Below the pieces are notes generated by a model that ran no database searches, was not told where the DNA came from, and worked only from the letters and a program-made list of their open reading frames with translations. Both the position numbers and the translations under genes were made by a program. This document shows, in pieces, positions 5,968 through 8,728 of a stretch of 8,728 nt of DNA; the first letter of the stretch is position 1; the number at the start of each line of letters is the position of its first letter. Origin of the DNA: an uncultured Verrucomicrobia subdivision 3 bacterium (GTDB taxonomy: Bacteria; Verrucomicrobiota; Verrucomicrobiia; Limisphaerales; UBA11358); contig CAIOUK010000169.1 of the NCBI GenBank assembly GCA_903861445.1, positions 1 to 8,728 of the forward strand, in the 5' to 3' direction.

Positions 5968-8376
5968 TTAGTTTTGCTTCGCCGTCTGGTTTTTCGCGAT
6001 GAACTCGGCCATGGTCACGACTTGGGGAGCGTCTTTGGCCGCTTGGATTTCAGGTATGGCTTTGTCAATCGCCGCCTTGACGTTGCCGAGTTTTTTGTAT
6101 CTTTCGCTCAACTCCCGCAATTGCGGCACCATTGGCCGAGCGTGAACACCATAGCGCTTGAGACACTCCAAAGCCTTATCGGTGCGCCCCGGGATCAGCA
6201 AGAGACAGACGGCCATCCCTTCGCGTATATGCCGCTGGGACAGCAGGTCCATGCCCGCCTGGCGGATGCCGTCGCCAAACATCTCCCCGCTGGGCGCCTT
6301 CTTTTCGCAGGCTTTGAGAATGGCGGGCAGCAGTGTCGCCACATCGCGCTCAGTCAGCTTGGAGTAAATGGCACCGACGGATCCACGGGCAGCGCCATCA
6401 TCATTTTGCAGGATGGCTTCCATTGCAGGAAAGAGCTGCCTGCGATCCACACCATCGAGCGATGTCGCCAGGATGCTCTGTGTCCCCCGCACCCCCGGCG
6501 GTGGAGAAAACAAGGCGTAGCCAACGGCGCGTTGCACCATGCCGCGCGGGTCATTCGGATTGGGCGTCACGGCCAGAGTCAATAGATCCGGCACGCAGGT
6601 CGCGCGGACTGCCGGACTCAGGGCGGCAATCGCCTGACAGGTGAGATATTGCACCCACGGATCGGCATCCTTGAGTGCCACCCGCAATTGCGCCACCGCC
6701 GGATCAGCCTTTGGTCCGAGTTTGACCAACGTCAAACACGCGCCGTAGCGGGCGTCACGATTTGAACCAGCCAACATTTTCAGCAGCGCTGGCACAAAGT
6801 CACCTTCACGCCGTGCCAGCGAAGACGCTGACCGACCGCGCACGCCAGGCGACCAACTCGTCAAACCAGCCAGCAACTGTTCGGTAGTGCGACCGTCATA
6901 ACAAGTCGCCTGGGTAGATGGAGTGAAATCGCGTCCAGCCGCCATGACCTCATCTGTCTGCGCCTGGTTCAACGCCGGAAACGAAGATGGCTTTTTGCCC
7001 AGCAGATAGAGGCTCTTTTTCGGTGCGGCAAATGCCAGCAGGAACGATCCGGTGCAGTCCCACGTCGTGTGTTTGTTCATTTCCTCCCCACCTTGCGGCT
7101 CACCCTGATAGGCCACACTGCCGTCCCAGCCGCGCGCCAGATCATAATACCAGGATAGCTCCTTGAGATAAGCACCGGACGTCAGCGGCCCGCAACGGAT
7201 AACGCCGGGCAAGGACCAAAGAATATTGAAATAATTCCCCGAGTGGCCGTTCTCGCGCTCGGCGTAGGCCGCCGCCGCCATCTTCGCGAAGAACTCCGCC
7301 GCCTCACGGTCGCCGAGCAAATCAAACAGCACCGCCGCGCTGGAACATTTGCCGCCGTCCTCGTGGCTGTCCCACGGCTGATGATCGCCATAGGGAACGG
7401 CTCCCTTGTTGGCATACCAGCGCAGAAAGCCCGACGCCTTGGCAATCGCCCGGTCCACCAGCGGATCTCTTACTCCCGCCTCGCGCGCGAGCACCAGGGA
7501 GATCGTCAGGCTCAACCCCGGCTGGTTCATGCAGCCATAGCCATTGATGTTGCCGGTGGGCAACGCCGCCCGATGCCCCCAAGTGCCGACGGCGCTCTGG
7601 CTCTGCACAATTTCCAACGCTATCCGCTTCAATCCTTCAAACACCGACCGGTCGCCCGTGGCCAGCACATATTCAGCTAGAAACATGCAGCCATAGCCAT
7701 ACTCCCAATTGACGTAGCCCCCAAAGCGATGATCCGCCACCTGCTTTGCGTAGGCGGCCAGCATCGGTTGGTATTCCGCCTTGCCGCTCGCCAACAACGC
7801 CAGCGCGTTCATGTCGCTGGCAATCGAGACCTCCCCAATCTTCCGCTTCGCAATCGCCTCACAGCCCAGCTCGAAAACTTTTTCCGATTTCGGGCAGTCA
7901 AATGGCGCGGTATCGCTATAGCTGCCGATGACCCTGAGCTTGAGTTCCACCGAGGCTGTTTTGCCGTCGCGCCATCTCAGCAACTGGAGTTTGCCGCCGC
8001 CCTGTTCGCTTTCAGCCGCCGTAATGGCCTTGGCCAAACTCACCCGTGCATCATCCTGGAACGGCTGATTGCCAAGTCCAACAATCACGTCGTTGACCAT
8101 GAACAATCCTTCTGCCGGGGACCCCTTGGCCACATCGGTCACGAGGATCTGGCGCGATTCACAGGTTTGGACTTTGCTGCCAAAAATCCAGCCCCGCAAG
8201 CCAGTCGGCCCCAGTGTCCAATCGTGATAATCATCCTTTTGCCCGCCCCGAGTAAAATCAGGATTGGTGGTCAGTTTTCCATTATTTGGGGACGCAAACA
8301 GATTGGCCGCGAACAACAGCAGTGAGCTGGATATGGCAATGGTGTTAAAAAGTCCGTAGAGTTTTTGTTTTTTCAT
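5968..8376 (-). CDS. Exported PDZ / alpha-toroid / HEAT-repeat protein of unknown function (DUF6288-like)
   Basis: This 802-aa protein has a signal sequence (MKKQK, hydrophobic residues 8-28, LFASP), so it should act in the periplasm or at the surface. Residues about 55-150 form a PDZ-like domain: GPTGLRGWIFG, then ILVTDVAKGSPAEG and VNDVIVGLGNQPF. Residues about 165-455 look like an alpha/alpha-toroid related to terpenoid-cyclase or glycosidase barrels, with two internal GYGCM motifs (227-231 and 279-283), WDSHEDGGK (335-343) and ENGHSGNYFNILW (375-387). Residues about 500-770 contain HEAT-like helical repeats (PALLKMLAGSNRDARYGACL; PWVQYLTCQAIAALSP). The order fits a family I remember as DUF6288, common in Verrucomicrobiota and Planctomycetota; I could not verify this. 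No catalytic residues can be assigned with certainty. It is the first gene of a two-gene unit with the esterase, which suggests a joint role in glycan processing (inference). Confidence 0.8.
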   Translation of the reverse strand: MKKQKLYGLFNTIAISSSLLLFAANLFASPNNGKLTTNPDFTRGGQKDDYHDWTLGPTGLRGWIFGSKVQTCESRQILVTDVAKGSPAEGLFMVNDVIVGLGNQPFQDDARVSLAKAITAAESEQGGGKLQLLRWRDGKTASVELKLRVIGSYSDTAPFDCPKSEKVFELGCEAIAKRKIGEVSIASDMNALALLASGKAEYQPMLAAYAKQVADHRFGGYVNWEYGYGCMFLAEYVLATGDRSVFEGLKRIALEIVQSQSAVGTWGHRAALPTGNINGYGCMNQPGLSLTISLVLAREAGVRDPLVDRAIAKASGFLRWYANKGAVPYGDHQPWDSHEDGGKCSSAAVLFDLLGDREAAEFFAKMAAAAYAERENGHSGNYFNILWSLPGVIRCGPLTSGAYLKELSWYYDLARGWDGSVAYQGEPQGGEEMNKHTTWDCTGSFLLAFAAPKKSLYLLGKKPSSFPALNQAQTDEVMAAGRDFTPSTQATCYDGRTTEQLLAGLTSWSPGVRGRSASSLARREGDFVPALLKMLAGSNRDARYGACLTLVKLGPKADPAVAQLRVALKDADPWVQYLTCQAIAALSPAVRATCVPDLLTLAVTPNPNDPRGMVQRAVGYALFSPPPGVRGTQSILATSLDGVDRRQLFPAMEAILQNDDGAARGSVGAIYSKLTERDVATLLPAILKACEKKAPSGEMFGDGIRQAGMDLLSQRHIREGMAVCLLLIPGRTDKALECLKRYGVHARPMVPQLRELSERYKKLGNVKAAIDKAIPEIQAAKDAPQVVTMAEFIAKNQTAKQN

Positions 8377-8388
8377 GGATCGTTTCTT

Positions 8389-8417
8389 TATATTCTTTTT
8401 ATTATGTTTTTCGACAA
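8389..8417 (-). promoter_or_regulatory. Candidate promoter of the two-gene operon
   Basis: On the - strand, TTGTCG (8412-8417) and AATATA (8389-8394) are spaced by 17 nt in an AT-rich stretch just before the ATG at 8376. This would give a very short leader, since the -10 box ends 12 nt before the start codon. No Shine-Dalgarno sequence is visible ahead of this ATG, consistent with a short leader. The match to the sigma-70 consensus is modest. Confidence 0.25.
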
Positions 8418-8431
8418 CGGTCTTTCCAAAT

Positions 8432-8455
8432 TTGACTGTGTCTATGACAGGTCAA
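8432..8455. promoter_or_regulatory. Dyad-symmetric element between the dehydrogenase gene and the operon
   Basis: Nested inverted arms TTGAC (8432-8436) / GTCAA (8451-8455) and TGTC (8439-8442) / GACA (8446-8449) surround a TAT centre. The two sides differ only by a 2-nt versus 1-nt bulge. It lies 14 nt after the dehydrogenase stop codon and upstream of the candidate operon promoter. It could be an operator or a terminator stem; there is no T-tract after it on either strand, which favours an operator slightly. Confidence 0.35.
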
Positions 8456-8469
8456 GATGCACCCGATAT

Positions 8470-8728
8470 TTAAATGACTTCAGCCCGTTTTTCATCCGCC
8501 CGGAGGCCCAGATTGCCGTAGCGATGGTAATCCGTGCTGATACTTTGCTCGTGAAAATACCAGAGCATTTCCAGACGGCCTTCGCCGGAAACCGGCGTGC
8601 TGATGACTATGCCGCCCGCTGCATTGCCCGCCTGCAATACGTCGAGCGGAGCGTGTTCGGGACGGGCATAACGCACACGATCTGTCTGGCCTTCACGAAT
8701 GGCTTGGATCAATTGGGCATCGGTCTCC
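8470..8728 (-). CDS. L-glutamate gamma-semialdehyde (P5C) dehydrogenase, C-terminal end (5' part outside window)
   Basis: Only the last 85 codons are visible; the frame is open to the right window edge and the upstream part is missing, so no internal start should be taken. The residues include LIQAIREGQTDRVRYARPEH, then APLDVLQAGNAAGG, then GRLEMLWYFHEQS and DYHRYGNLGLRADEKRAEVI before the stop. GR.E.LWY..EQS followed by YHRYGNLG is the characteristic end of one group of aldehyde dehydrogenases that oxidise glutamate semialdehyde in proline catabolism, including many bifunctional PutA proteins (with an N-terminal proline dehydrogenase) and stand-alone RocA-like enzymes. The catalytic Cys and NAD-binding region lie outside the window. 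Whether it is bifunctional cannot be seen. It is probably an unrelated upstream neighbour of the glycan operon, separated by 93 nt holding a dyad element. Confidence 0.75.
   Translation of the reverse strand, partial: ETDAQLIQAIREGQTDRVRYARPEHAPLDVLQAGNAAGGIVISTPVSGEGRLEMLWYFHEQSISTDYHRYGNLGLRADEKRAEVI

Noticed and set aside
5950..6585. A 211-codon open frame on the + strand
   Set aside because: Antisense to the HEAT-repeat end of the 802-aa protein; no recognisable domain.
7729..8325. A 198-codon open frame on the + strand
   Set aside because: Antisense to the PDZ and early toroid part of the 802-aa protein; no domain or start signal.

Overview
The window looks like chromosomal DNA from a saprophytic, glycan-degrading bacterium of the Verrucomicrobiota (PVC group). 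The evidence is a secreted protein combining a PDZ domain, a helical toroid and HEAT-like repeats, a sialate O-acetylesterase with a signal peptide, a large GH2 hexosidase, and the relic of a PEP-CTERM protein ending in the FFADLSPGATSTL...VPEP pattern typical of that phylum. The phylum is inferred from protein style; no rRNA or other marker is present.

Layout. (1) 2-2281, + strand: a GH2 glycoside hydrolase truncated by the left window edge, of the exo-beta-glucosaminidase/beta-mannosidase type. (2) 2282-4078: about 1.8 kb poor in intact genes. It holds one small LuxR-type HTH regulator on the - strand (2846-3220). On either side of it, on the same strand, lies a C-terminal relic of a secreted or surface protein: a PEP-CTERM tail at 3257-3460 and a Fn3-like tail ending FYRVVPTL at 2638-2808. 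The rest is non-coding DNA with several inverted repeats and one imperfect direct repeat. (3) 4079-8376, - strand: a tight two-gene unit. The upstream gene is the 802-aa exported PDZ/toroid/HEAT protein; 5 nt after its stop begins a 627-aa exported sialate O-acetylesterase-like SGNH hydrolase. (4) 8470-8728, - strand: the last 85 codons of an L-glutamate-gamma-semialdehyde (P5C) dehydrogenase, probably the end of a PutA/RocA-type protein, separated from the operon by a 93-nt gap with a dyad-symmetric element.

Working model (inference): the esterase would remove O-acetyl groups from a sugar chain, the GH2 enzyme would release amino-sugar or mannosyl residues, and the PDZ/toroid/HEAT protein is an exported partner of unknown activity. 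The GH2 gene and the operon converge on the decayed region, so they are not one transcript. The most interesting points are the paired C-terminal relics around an intact orphan regulator, the undescribed-function PDZ-toroid-HEAT protein coupled to an esterase, and the altered conserved motifs of that esterase. No RNA gene, CRISPR array or intact mobile element was seen.
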